DNA of 64,000 bases, from the NCBI GenBank assembly GCA_944363565.1, contig CALVUI010000003.1, positions 1 to 64,000 of the forward strand, read 5' to 3'. Under the pieces are notes generated by a model. It was not told the origin of the DNA, made no database searches, and saw nothing but the letters and a program-made list of their open reading frames with translations. The translations under genes and the position numbers were made by a program. Below are positions 6,662 through 14,212 of the stretch, piece after piece. The first letter of the stretch is position 1; every line of letters begins with the position of its first letter. Origin of the DNA: an uncultured Bacilli bacterium (GTDB taxonomy: Bacteria > Bacillota_I > Bacilli_A > RFN20 > CAG-826).

Positions 6662-9286
6662 TTATTCGCTCCTGAGGGCGTCGACCGGATCCTTCTTGGC
6701 CGCCAGCGAAGCCGGGATGAGACCGCTGATAAGGGTGAGGACGACCGAGAGGGCGATCATGATGACGGCCTCGTACCACTGGAGGTTGGCGATGGTCCAA
6801 ATCCCGGTCAAGGAGCCGACGATCAAGTTGATGATCCCTTGGAGGATGAAGGTCACCCCGATCCCGATGAGACCCGCGAATAAGCCGATCATGAAGGTTT
6901 CGGCATTGAAGAGGCGCCTGACGTCTTTCTTACGGCCACCCAAACTTCTGATGACCCCGATTTCCTTGACCCGTTCGATGACGCTGACGTAGGTGATGAT
7001 GGCGATCATGACGGTCGAGACCACCAGGGACAGACCGGTAAAGACCACGAGGGCGCTGGTGACGATGTCGACCATCCCGTTGACCATGGTCAGGACCATG
7101 CCGAGGGTATCGCTATAACGGATTTCGTGACGGGCTTCGTTATCGGGTTTCAGTTCGACCCCGTTGACGATGAGGGTCTCGTCGCTATTCCATTTCGAGA
7201 GGTAGTCCTTGATGTTTTCGCTTTGCTCGGTCTCGGCCGAATAGATCTTGATGTTCTGAGGAAGCTCGCTTCCTCCGAGGTTATAGAGGGAGAAGAGGAT
7301 CTGCTTGGTCCCGGTGGCGGCCGAGGTCATCGACATCATATCCATCGAGGTGACCGACCCGATGGCGATATTACTCTCCCCGTGGTAATCGTAGGTGTAC
7401 ATGAAGGCGATGACCTTGCGGTCCTCCCCTTCCATGTAGAAGCCCTCCATGTCGTTTTCCTTCAGGTAATTGACGATCTGCGAGGATTTCCCGGTTTCGA
7501 TCATGTGCTGCGTCAAGGCCTCGCCATAGTAGAGACCGGTCGAGAGGCAGCCGTAGTTGAGGCCGTCCTTGAGGGACAAGATGGCGGTGATCTTCAGTTC
7601 GACCTCGCCCTCGCTCCCCTTCTTCATGGTCGGGCTGTACATGTATTGGCCGAGGAGGTCGGTGTAGATCGTATCGTTGGGGTAGTAATAATAGGTTTGG
7701 GAAAGGAGGTCGTCGTAGGAGATCTCCGTGACGTCGAGGCTGGGATCGTAGTTTTCGCCATGTGTGACCTTATCCACTCCGTTCAGGAAGGTCTTCTGGT
7801 CCATGAAGCCAAGCTGGGCCAAGTAGAGGTCGCTGATGTTCTTGGAATTGGCGACGAGGACGATCTCGTTCTCATTGGTGGGCAAATGACCCCCTTCGTT
7901 GAGGATGTCGTACTGGGAAAGGATCATGTCGTCCCCGCTGGGCAATTGCTGGAAGGGGGTGGTCAGCATGGTGACGAGCCCCGAGAACTGAGAGAACTCC
8001 GTTTCCCCGAGGATGCTTTGGTAGACGCTCTTGATCGCGGTCAAGGAGGTCAAGGTATCCTCCCCTTCGTACATGGTCCCGACGAGGCCGGCATCGGTGT
8101 AGAGGTTCGGGGTCGGGTCAATCCCGTAGTCCAAATAAATGCTGCTGTAATATTCCTCCGGCATCTCCATGAGATAGTCGACGTATTCCTGGTTGATCTC
8201 GTTCTTGAAGAGGAAGTTGTTGACCCCGCCATTGTCGTTGACCAAGGCTTCGATCGCCGAATTGACGTCGATATAGCCGTCCTTTGTGTTGTTGGCGATG
8301 GCCCCGGCCATCGAAGAAGAGGAAGCGATGTCCATCAGGGCATCGAGGTCATAGCCTTCGGAGTTGACACTAATCGGGAAGCCGCTCAGCATGTCCCCTT
8401 CCATCGAACTGATGTAACCGGTGACGCCGCTGGAGACCGCCAAGACGGCGCTGACCCCGACGATCCCGATCGAGGCGGCAACAGCCACCAAGGAAGTCCG
8501 CTTGGCCTTGCTTAGGAGGTTCTTGAAACTCAAAGCAAAGGCTCCGAAAAGCGAAAGCTTCGGCATCTTGTCCTTCCCGGTCGTAACCACCGGCTTTTCC
8601 TCGACATTATAGGGACGGGAATCGCTGACAATCTGGCCGTCTAAAAGACGGATGGTCCGGGTGGCGTAGATGGCGGCCAGCTCGGGATTGTGGGTGACCA
8701 TGATGACGAGACGCTCACGGCTGACCTTCTTGAGGAGGTCCATGATCTGGCGGCTGGTGGTCGAGTCCAAGGCCCCGGTCGGTTCGTCGGCCAAAAGGAT
8801 TTCCGGATTGCTGACCAAAGCCCTGGCGATGGCGACCCGTTGGCACTGACCACCGCTTAGCTGATTCGGAAGCTTGTTGTACTCCCCCTTGAGGCCAACT
8901 TCATCGAGGGCGGCCTTGGCCCTTTTGGCCCTCTCACCCTTCTTGACCCCGCCGATATTGAGGGCCAGTTCGACGTTGGCCAAGACGGTCTGGTGGGGGA
9001 TGAGGTTGTAGGACTGGAAGACGAAGCCGATCCGGTGGTTCCGGTAATGGTCCCAGTCCCGGTCCTTGAAGTCCTTGGTGGAGATCCCTTCGATCTTGAG
9101 GTCACCGCTGGTCGCGTGGTCGAGACCCCCGATGATGTTGAGCAAAGTCGTCTTCCCACAGCCACTGGGGCCCAGGATGGCGACGAACTCGCTCTTTCGG
9201 AGTTGGCAGTCGATGCCCTTGAGGGCGTGGACGACGTTCCCGTCCCCGCAGGGGTAATCCTTTTTGATGTTATCTAACTTCAGCAT
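6662..9286 (-). CDS. MacB-like ABC exporter, ATPase fused to FtsX-type permease
   Basis: 874 residues. Residues 1 to about 220 are an ABC ATPase of the MacB/LolD class: Walker A GPSGCGKTT, signature LSGGQ, Walker B ILLADEPTGAL and switch histidine in VTHNPE. A membrane helix near 260-280 is followed by a large extracytoplasmic MacB_PCD-like domain, then the FtsX core with three C-terminal helices (about 735-870) and the usual cytoplasmic GVIRSLGGRKKDVRRLF coupling helix. Proteins of this class export peptides, lipoproteins or antibiotics, or act as mechanotransmitters. The gene overlaps a MarR-family gene by 17 bases and has a good ribosome binding site, so it is probably induced by that regulator's ligand. 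The substrate is unknown. Confidence 0.92.
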   Translation of the reverse strand: MLKLDNIKKDYPCGDGNVVHALKGIDCQLRKSEFVAILGPSGCGKTTLLNIIGGLDHATSGDLKIEGISTKDFKDRDWDHYRNHRIGFVFQSYNLIPHQTVLANVELALNIGGVKKGERAKRAKAALDEVGLKGEYNKLPNQLSGGQCQRVAIARALVSNPEILLADEPTGALDSTTSRQIMDLLKKVSRERLVIMVTHNPELAAIYATRTIRLLDGQIVSDSRPYNVEEKPVVTTGKDKMPKLSLFGAFALSFKNLLSKAKRTSLVAVAASIGIVGVSAVLAVSSGVTGYISSMEGDMLSGFPISVNSEGYDLDALMDIASSSSMAGAIANNTKDGYIDVNSAIEALVNDNGGVNNFLFKNEINQEYVDYLMEMPEEYYSSIYLDYGIDPTPNLYTDAGLVGTMYEGEDTLTSLTAIKSVYQSILGETEFSQFSGLVTMLTTPFQQLPSGDDMILSQYDILNEGGHLPTNENEIVLVANSKNISDLYLAQLGFMDQKTFLNGVDKVTHGENYDPSLDVTEISYDDLLSQTYYYYPNDTIYTDLLGQYMYSPTMKKGSEGEVELKITAILSLKDGLNYGCLSTGLYYGEALTQHMIETGKSSQIVNYLKENDMEGFYMEGEDRKVIAFMYTYDYHGESNIAIGSVTSMDMMSMTSAATGTKQILFSLYNLGGSELPQNIKIYSAETEQSENIKDYLSKWNSDETLIVNGVELKPDNEARHEIRYSDTLGMVLTMVNGMVDIVTSALVVFTGLSLVVSTVMIAIITYVSVIERVKEIGVIRSLGGRKKDVRRLFNAETFMIGLFAGLIGIGVTFILQGIINLIVGSLTGIWTIANLQWYEAVIMIALSVVLTLISGLIPASLAAKKDPVDALRSE

Positions 9287-9719
9287 TTCCTTCCTTCTCC
9301 TTGCATCCGACCAAGCGCTTCAAGAGTTTGAGGCCGGCCCGCATTTCCTCTTCCGAGAGGTTGCCTTTCATTTCGCTTAGGAGGCTATTGGCCTCCGCTT
9401 CCTTTTCCTTGAGGGTTGCCCTTCCCTTGCTAGTGAGGGAGAGACAATAGGAACGCTTGTCTCCCTCCTTGGGGGTTCGTCGGATGAGCCCCCGGTCCAT
9501 GAGGTCGGCGACGATGGTGCTGATCCTCGCCCTCGAGACCCCGAGGGCTTGGGCGGCCGCGTTCTGGGTGCAGTCCTCATCGCTTTTTTTGAGTAACCAA
9601 AGCAAGGCGCACTCCCCGTTTAGGAGCCCCGAAAACTTCTTCAGGAACATCCCGAAGGCCAAGTGGAAGTCCTCGCTCAGGGAGAGATTCAAAAGAGAAT
9701 TCGCCAGATTGTTAACCAC
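9270..9719 (-). CDS. MarR-family transcriptional regulator
   Basis: 149 residues starting at GTG 9719, with AAGAGGA about 10 bases upstream. The winged-helix core is visible: CTQNAAAQALGVSRARISTIVADLMDRGLIRR, then a wing (TPKEGDKRSYCLSLTSKGRATL) with the conserved D-x-R of MarR proteins, and a C-terminal dimerisation helix. It is the first gene of a two-gene unit whose second gene encodes an ABC exporter, overlapping by 17 bases. Local, ligand-relieved repression of the exporter is the likely role. Two cysteines (residues 38 and 50) lie before the HTH, but I cannot say whether they sense thiol stress. Confidence 0.9.
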   Translation of the reverse strand: MVNNLANSLLNLSLSEDFHLAFGMFLKKFSGLLNGECALLWLLKKSDEDCTQNAAAQALGVSRARISTIVADLMDRGLIRRTPKEGDKRSYCLSLTSKGRATLKEKEAEANSLLSEMKGNLSEEEMRAGLKLLKRLVGCKEKEGNAEVR

Positions 9720-9896
9720 GTTGACATTTTCCTCTTAAACCACGAAGTTTCAAGAATGGATACGCTTACATTTGACAGGTATCCAAAAACCCTTTTCTTT
9801 GTCTATTTTCATAGGATGGAAAAAGGAAGGTCCAACTTGCCCACCTCTAGGCAAGGACAAAAGAAAATAGAGGGTCTAAACTGCCTGCAAGTCACC

Positions 9897-10190
9897 ATGG
9901 ATGAAATCGCGGTCAGGCAAATTCGGGCAGCCCTCGGCATGTCGATCGAACAGTTCGCCCTTGCCATCGGGGTCAGCAAGACCAGTGTCAAGAATTGGGA
10001 GGCTGGCTTAAGCAAACCCAACCAGGCCAACCTCCTGAAGATGGTCGAAATCGCCGTCACCATGGTCAAGGGCCAAAGCGGTCTCAACGAGCCGGACTTC
10101 GTCTACGTCGGGGATTTCGACGAAGGGATGAAGAAGATGCTTAGGGAAATGGCGGCCCTCATAAGGAGGATGGAAAAAGCCAAAAGCTGA
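9897..10190 (+). CDS. Small XRE-type helix-turn-helix protein
   Basis: 97 residues from ATG 9897. The HTH is clear: VRQIRAALGMSIEQFALAIGVSKTSVKNWEAGLSKP, as in XRE/Cro and HigA-type antitoxins. The C-terminal half is helical, with DFDEGMKKMLREMAALIRRMEK possibly forming a coiled coil. The start is uncertain: no good Shine-Dalgarno precedes ATG 9897, and the frame is open upstream to another ATG at 9816. No toxin gene is adjacent on either side, so a HigA role is not supported. It lies divergent from the MarR gene and ends at a hairpin terminator. Confidence 0.7.
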   Translation: MDEIAVRQIRAALGMSIEQFALAIGVSKTSVKNWEAGLSKPNQANLLKMVEIAVTMVKGQSGLNEPDFVYVGDFDEGMKKMLREMAALIRRMEKAKS

Positions 10191-10199
10191 TCCATCGTG

Positions 10200-10243
10200 A
10201 AAGACCGGCAGGAGGTGATGGGCGCAGCTCGGCCGGTCTTTTT
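10200..10243 (+). terminator. Terminator after the HTH gene
   Basis: AAAGACCGGC (10200-10209) pairs perfectly with GCCGGTCTTT (10232-10241), with a 22-base loop and T residues after the stem. The loop itself contains AGGAGGTGATG (see findings). Confidence 0.65.
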
Positions 10244-10262
10244 CGTCCCCTTATCGTTTCTT

Positions 10263-10290
10263 TTGACTATTGCTTATTTCACCATAAAAT
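10263..10290 (+). promoter_or_regulatory. Promoter of the NifU-like gene
   Basis: TTGACT (10263-10268) and TAAAAT (10285-10290) are separated by 16 bases. The predicted transcription start is at about 10297-10299, which coincides with the GTG start codon at 10299. No Shine-Dalgarno is present, so a leaderless mRNA is likely. Confidence 0.65.
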
Positions 10291-10298
10291 AACACACC

Positions 10299-10553
10299 GT
10301 GAGCGAACCAATTGAAATGCAAATCGAGCGGGTCCTCGAGAAAGTCAGACCCTTCCTCAACCGCGACGGCGGCGACGTCACCTACTTAGGTTTCAAGGAC
10401 GGGACCGTCTATCTCAAGATGACCGGGGCCTGCGAGGGCTGCCTCTACGCCGAAGCCGACATCACCTCTGGCATCGAGATCATTTTGGTCGACGAGGTCC
10501 CCGGGGTCACGGGGGTCGATGCCTCCGGTGTCTTCCCGCCCGAAGAGAAGTAA
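10299..10553 (+). CDS. NifU C-terminal-domain protein (Nfu-type Fe-S carrier)
   Basis: 84 residues, the length of a stand-alone NifU C-terminal domain. The hallmark is present: FLNRDGGDVTYLGFKDGTVYLKMTGACEGC, with the CxxC (CEGC) that binds a labile 4Fe-4S cluster between two subunits, then a helix containing ITSGIE. Such proteins deliver clusters made by the Suf machinery; the complete sufCDSUB operon is elsewhere in this window (55015-59565), so this is a plausible downstream carrier. The start is GTG 10299, preceded by a good promoter but no ribosome binding site. The gene is monocistronic and ends at a bidirectional terminator. Confidence 0.92.
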   Translation: MSEPIEMQIERVLEKVRPFLNRDGGDVTYLGFKDGTVYLKMTGACEGCLYAEADITSGIEIILVDEVPGVTGVDASGVFPPEEK

Positions 10554-10566
10554 GAGAAAGCAAAAG

Positions 10567-10592
10567 AAAAGCCGGGCAAACCCGGCTTTTTT
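10567..10592. terminator. Bidirectional terminator
   Basis: AAAAGCCGGG-CAAA-CCCGGCTTTTTT: a six-pair GC stem flanked by A and T runs on both sides. It can end the NifU-like gene from the left and the small membrane gene (10604-10831) from the right. Confidence 0.85.
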
Positions 10593-10603
10593 GATTCTCG
10601 AAG

Positions 10604-10831
10604 TTACTTCGCCAGGATCAGATGGCCGAAGAGGAGGATCCAGATGAGGTCGACCCAGCCGAGGACCACCCCGATGCCGGGGATGACGATGATGGCGAGG
10701 AGCAAACGGAGGAGGCCGCCCTTCTTGAGGAAGGCACTCCAACGGACGACGATTTCGACGATCCAGTTCACGAAGGGAATCAAAAGGAGGAGGATCTGGA
10801 CGAGGCGCGATTGTTTGTTGAACCAAGTCAT
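10604..10831 (-). CDS. Small hydrophobic membrane protein, unknown
   Basis: 75 residues with two hydrophobic stretches: LVQILLLLIPFVNWIVEIVV near the N-terminus and a longer one from about residue 41 to the end, separated by a basic segment (RWSAFLKKGG). A good ribosome binding site (AAAGGA) precedes the ATG. It is vaguely Pmp3-like in size and topology, but I do not see that family's signature, so it remains hypothetical. It ends at the bidirectional terminator shared with the NifU-like gene, which supports it being a real gene. Confidence 0.65.
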   Translation of the reverse strand: MTWFNKQSRLVQILLLLIPFVNWIVEIVVRWSAFLKKGGLLRLLLAIIVIPGIGVVLGWVDLIWILLFGHLILAK

Positions 10832-10867
10832 AAGTGTTTTCCTTTCTATTTGGATTACCCTTCGATT

Positions 10868-12064
10868 TTAACCTAGAAGGGTCGAAATGTAACCCTCGAA
10901 GGCCTTCTTGCCGGCTTCGTCGAGGGCGAAGTTGGCCTTGAAACCCTCAAGGACGTTGAAGTGGAGCTGCTTGAGACGGACGGTCAGATTGGGGACCGCT
11001 TCCCCGGACCAGCCGTAGTCGCCGAAGGCGCTGGCCTTGCGGCCGGTTCCGACGGTGCTAGGCAAGGCGCAGAGGAAGTCGTAGAAGAGGCCGATGGCAT
11101 CCCCGGCGATGGTCGGAGAACCTAGAAGGGTCATCTCGGACTTGTAGATCGAGGTGAGGATCTCGGGCTTGAGGTCGGCGTAGTTGAGGGCATCGATCTC
11201 GTAGAGCTTGACCGTTTTTCCGGCCTTCGAGAGGGCTTCTGCGATGGTTTTGGCCAAATCGCGGGTGTAGCCATAGGCCGAGCCGTAGACGATGGTGACC
11301 TGGCCTTTCACGACGCTGGGGAAGAACTTCTCCCCGATGGTCAGGTACTCGGAGGCCCGTTCCTTGATCCGGCAATCCAAGACCGGACCATGGCCGGTGA
11401 GGACGAAATCGAGATCGAGGGCGAGGACCTTTTCGGCCGCCTTCTTGGCGTAGCTCGGAAAGGGCCCCATAATCTTTTCGTAGTAGTACCTGAAGGCATC
11501 GATGTAGCCCTCTTCGTCGGTCAGCTTGCTGAGGAGGATGTCGTCGAAGGCATAGTGGCAGCCAAAGGCGTCGCAGCTGACGAGGGCCTTCTTTTCCTCG
11601 ATGTAGGTGAACATGACATCGGGCCAGTGGAGCATGATGCCGGAGACGAAGCGGAAGTGGTAACCCCCGAACTCGAGGACCTCCCCTTCTCTGGCCACGT
11701 GCTTCTTGAAGTCATGGCGCAAGATGTGGTCGAGGTTGATGAGGGCCCCTTGGGAAGCGACGATCGTGATGTCGGGATTCTTTTCGAGAAGGGCCTTGAT
11801 GGCGCCGCTATGGTCGGGCTCGGTATGGGTGACGAAGAGGTACTTGATGTCCTTGAAGTCGGTGAGCGAGGCAATGTGCTCGAGATATTCCTTCTCGGTC
11901 TTTTCCTTGCTCCCTTCGAAGACCACCACCCCGTCCTTGGTCTTCAGCAAATAGGAGTTGTAGCTGGTCCCGTACTTGGTAAGGATGGCGACGTCGAAGA
12001 CCTTGAGGGCGTGGTCGACGACCCCGACGTAATAGAGGTCTTTGGATAGTTCCATTACTTTCAT
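10868..12064 (-). CDS. fprA: FprA-type flavodiiron protein (O2/NO reductase)
   Basis: 398 residues, standard for the family. The N-terminal metallo-beta-lactamase-like domain carries the diiron ligands: HTEPDH near residues 81-86, MLHWPDVMF, the SCDAFGCH loop and GHGPV. The C-terminal flavodoxin domain begins at about residue 255 with the FMN phosphate loop VYGSAYGYTRDLA. Flavodiiron proteins reduce O2 to water (or NO to N2O) in the cytoplasm of anaerobes with electrons from rubredoxin or a flavoreductase. No rubredoxin lies adjacent. AAGGAG sits 7 bases before the ATG. It is third in a leftward run after fba and a CysQ-like gene. Confidence 0.95.
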   Translation of the reverse strand: MKVMELSKDLYYVGVVDHALKVFDVAILTKYGTSYNSYLLKTKDGVVVFEGSKEKTEKEYLEHIASLTDFKDIKYLFVTHTEPDHSGAIKALLEKNPDITIVASQGALINLDHILRHDFKKHVAREGEVLEFGGYHFRFVSGIMLHWPDVMFTYIEEKKALVSCDAFGCHYAFDDILLSKLTDEEGYIDAFRYYYEKIMGPFPSYAKKAAEKVLALDLDFVLTGHGPVLDCRIKERASEYLTIGEKFFPSVVKGQVTIVYGSAYGYTRDLAKTIAEALSKAGKTVKLYEIDALNYADLKPEILTSIYKSEMTLLGSPTIAGDAIGLFYDFLCALPSTVGTGRKASAFGDYGWSGEAVPNLTVRLKQLHFNVLEGFKANFALDEAGKKAFEGYISTLLG

Positions 12065-12079
12065 GGTTGGACTCCTTGG

Positions 12080-12859
12080 TTACAAAATGACGTTTTCGAG
12101 ACAGTTGGCGATGACGTAGCCCTTGCGGTTATAGACGTCCTCGCGGTTGTAGGTGAAGGGGGTCATGTCGGTCTGGAGGACGACACCGCCGGCCTCGCGG
12201 ACGATGAGGTCGCCCGGGGCCACGTCCCATTCCTTGGTCCCGGCCGAGAGACGGTAGCTTAATTCAGCCTGGCCTTCGGCGATGGCGCAGAACTTGGCGC
12301 TCGCCCCCATGGCCGCTTCATAGGCAATGCGGTCGCTGTGCTTCTTGATCATGGCCTTTTCCTGGGCGTTGAAGTGGCTCCGGCTGACCAAAACCGTCAG
12401 CTTGTCCTTCTTGTCATTGACCCTGAGGAGGGAGATCTTCCCGGTCTTGTCCTTGCGGTAGGCCCCTTCCCCCTTGACCGCATAGTAAAGGAGGTCGGCG
12501 GTCGGGAGGCAAATGACCCCGAGGACCAAGTCCCCGCGGTAGCTGAGGGCGATGTTGATCGAGAATTGCCCCGAACGGTCGACGAAGTCGCTGGTCCCGT
12601 CCAAGGGATCGACGATCCAGACGTAGTCCTTCTTGAGACGCTTTTTGTCGTCCTTTCCTTCCTCGGTCAGAAAACCGGCCCTCGGGAAGGCCTTCTGGAG
12701 GATGTCCCGGATGATTTGGTCCGAGGCCTTGTCGGCCGCGGTGACCGGGGAATCATCGTCCTTGATCTCGACCTGGAAGTCGGTGGCGTATATTTCCAAG
12801 ATGGCCTTGGAAGCGGTGAGGGCCGCGTCGATCGCGACCCTTAGTTCCTTTTCGTACAC
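12080..12859 (-). CDS. Inositol monophosphatase-family phosphatase, CysQ-like
   Basis: 259 residues. Metal-site motifs of the FIG/IMPase superfamily are all present: LTEEGKDD (the EE motif), VDPLDGTSDF, and WDVAPGDLIVREAGG near the C-terminus. The spacing, with SPVTAADKASDQII at the N-terminus, resembles CysQ (3'-phosphoadenosine 5'-phosphate phosphatase) more than SuhB or FBPase, but inositol-phosphatase or FBPase activity cannot be excluded, especially next to fba. The start is GTG 12859, only 3 bases after the fba stop, so it is probably coupled to fba. No clear ribosome binding site is visible. Confidence 0.85.
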   Translation of the reverse strand: MYEKELRVAIDAALTASKAILEIYATDFQVEIKDDDSPVTAADKASDQIIRDILQKAFPRAGFLTEEGKDDKKRLKKDYVWIVDPLDGTSDFVDRSGQFSINIALSYRGDLVLGVICLPTADLLYYAVKGEGAYRKDKTGKISLLRVNDKKDKLTVLVSRSHFNAQEKAMIKKHSDRIAYEAAMGASAKFCAIAEGQAELSYRLSAGTKEWDVAPGDLIVREAGGVVLQTDMTPFTYNREDVYNRKGYVIANCLENVIL

Positions 12860-12862
12860 GGC

Positions 12863-13720
12863 TCAGTCGGCCTTGCCGTTGCAGCCGAAGACATCGCAGT
12901 GCTCACGCATGGTCTGCTTGATGCCTTCCTTGCCCGGGCCGATGATCTTCCGCGGATCGTAGACCTTGTCGTCCTTCTTGAGGACTTCGCGGACGATGCG
13001 GGCCCAGTACTGCTGGCATTCGGTGTTGACGTTGATCTTGCAGGTCCCGCGGTCGATGGCCTTCCGGATCTGGTCATAGGGGATGCCGGAGCCGCCGTGG
13101 AGGACGAGGGGGATCTTGACGAGCTGGTGGATTTCTTCCATCTGGTCGAAACCGAGTTTCGGTTCGCCATGGTAGGGGCCGTGGACGGAGCCGAGGGCCG
13201 GAGCCAGGCAATCGATGCCGGTCTCCTTGACCATGCGGACGCATTCAGCCGGATCGGCGTACATCGATTCGGCGACGACGTCATCTTCCTGACCGCCGAC
13301 CTTGCCGAGTTCGGCTTCGACGGAAACCCCACGGGCGTGGGCATATTCGACGACTTCCTTGACCATCTTGATGTTTTCCTCAAGCGGATGGTGGCTCCCG
13401 TCGATCATGACGGAAGTGAAGCCGGCGTCGATGGCGGCCTTGCAGGACTCGACGCTGGAACCGTGGTCGAGGTGGAGGGCGACGGGGATGTCGACGTGCT
13501 TGTCTTCCATGTAGCCCTTGACCATGCCGACGACGGTGTGCCAGCCGCCCATGTAGCGCATGGCGCCTTCGCTGACCCCGAGGATGACCGGGGTCCTAAG
13601 GGCCATGGCCTCATCGAGGATGGCGCCGACCCATTCGACGTTGTTGATGTTGAATTGCCCGACGGCGTAATGCTCCTTTTGGGCTCTCTGGAGCATCTTC
13701 ACCATGTTCTCTAATGCCAT
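12863..13720 (-). CDS. fba: Class II fructose-1,6-bisphosphate aldolase
   Basis: 285 residues, the length of Bacillus FbaA. Zinc ligands and signature are visible: [28 protein letters not shown], then [20 protein letters not shown] and [10 protein letters not shown] with the phosphate-binding loop. It catalyses the reversible cleavage of fructose-1,6-bisphosphate in glycolysis. The related tagatose-bisphosphate aldolases look similar, but the rpoE-fba proximity matches Bacillus fbaA. AGGAGG precedes the ATG. The two genes downstream follow closely. Confidence 0.95.
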   Translation of the reverse strand: MALENMVKMLQRAQKEHYAVGQFNINNVEWVGAILDEAMALRTPVILGVSEGAMRYMGGWHTVVGMVKGYMEDKHVDIPVALHLDHGSSVESCKAAIDAGFTSVMIDGSHHPLEENIKMVKEVVEYAHARGVSVEAELGKVGGQEDDVVAESMYADPAECVRMVKETGIDCLAPALGSVHGPYHGEPKLGFDQMEEIHQLVKIPLVLHGGSGIPYDQIRKAIDRGTCKINVNTECQQYWARIVREVLKKDDKVYDPRKIIGPGKEGIKQTMREHCDVFGCNGKAD

Positions 13721-13766
13721 TTTGTTTTCCTCCTATGGATGCTTTGGCTTATTGAAAAGGAACGAC

Positions 13767-14195
13767 CTAATAAAGGTTGTCCCTGTTGATGCTATTGACG
13801 ACGTCTTCGGGGACGTTCTCCCCTTCTTCTTCGTCGCCCTCGCCTTCCTCGGCGAGGTCTTCGCTTTCTTCTTCCTTCTTTTCCTCTTCGTCGTCGTTGG
13901 GGGTATCGATGTCGCTATAGATGTCCTTGACGTCGATGTGGACGGCCGAGTAGGTGTGGTTGGAACGAAGATCCCAGTGGTTGTCCTTGAGTTCGACGAA
14001 GCGTCCGTCGAAGCTGAGGTCGCTGTAGAAACGGCCGATGTTGGCCTTCCTTTCATCCTCAGTCATTTCCAGGCTCTCGACCACGTGGGCATAGAGTTCG
14101 GCAAAGGGAAGTTCGCGGTCTTGCACCGGAAGCTTTTCCCGTTCTACGAGGAAGTCGTAGGCCGTTTCGATCATGCTCTTGTCTTTTTTCATCAT
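13767..14195 (-). CDS. rpoE: RNA polymerase delta subunit
   Basis: About 142 residues. The N-terminal HARE-HTH domain (MIETAYDFLVEREKLPVQDRELPFAELYAHV to about residue 85) is followed by a long, highly acidic tail rich in D and E, the diagnostic architecture of Firmicutes delta. Delta speeds polymerase recycling and weakens nonspecific nucleic-acid binding. Two adjacent ATG codons (14195 and 14192) are possible starts; AAGGAG suits the second slightly better. In Bacillus the order is rpoE-pyrG-fbaA with argS nearby. Here argS-rpoE-fba is kept but pyrG is missing between rpoE and fba. Confidence 0.95.
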   Translation of the reverse strand: MMKKDKSMIETAYDFLVEREKLPVQDRELPFAELYAHVVESLEMTEDERKANIGRFYSDLSFDGRFVELKDNHWDLRSNHTYSAVHIDVKDIYSDIDTPNDDEEEKKEEESEDLAEEGEGDEEEGENVPEDVVNSINRDNLY

Positions 14196-14212
14196 TTATC
14201 TCCTTGGATGAT

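Noticed and set aside
7127-8515. Long rightward open frame of 462 codons
   Set aside because: It is antisense to the well-supported ABC exporter, has a repetitive V/D/G/R-rich composition typical of the antisense frame of GC-rich genes, and matches no family.
9816-10190. HTH protein paired with a toxin (HigBA-like module)
   Set aside because: No small toxin-like gene lies on either side. The neighbours are a MarR gene and a NifU-like gene.
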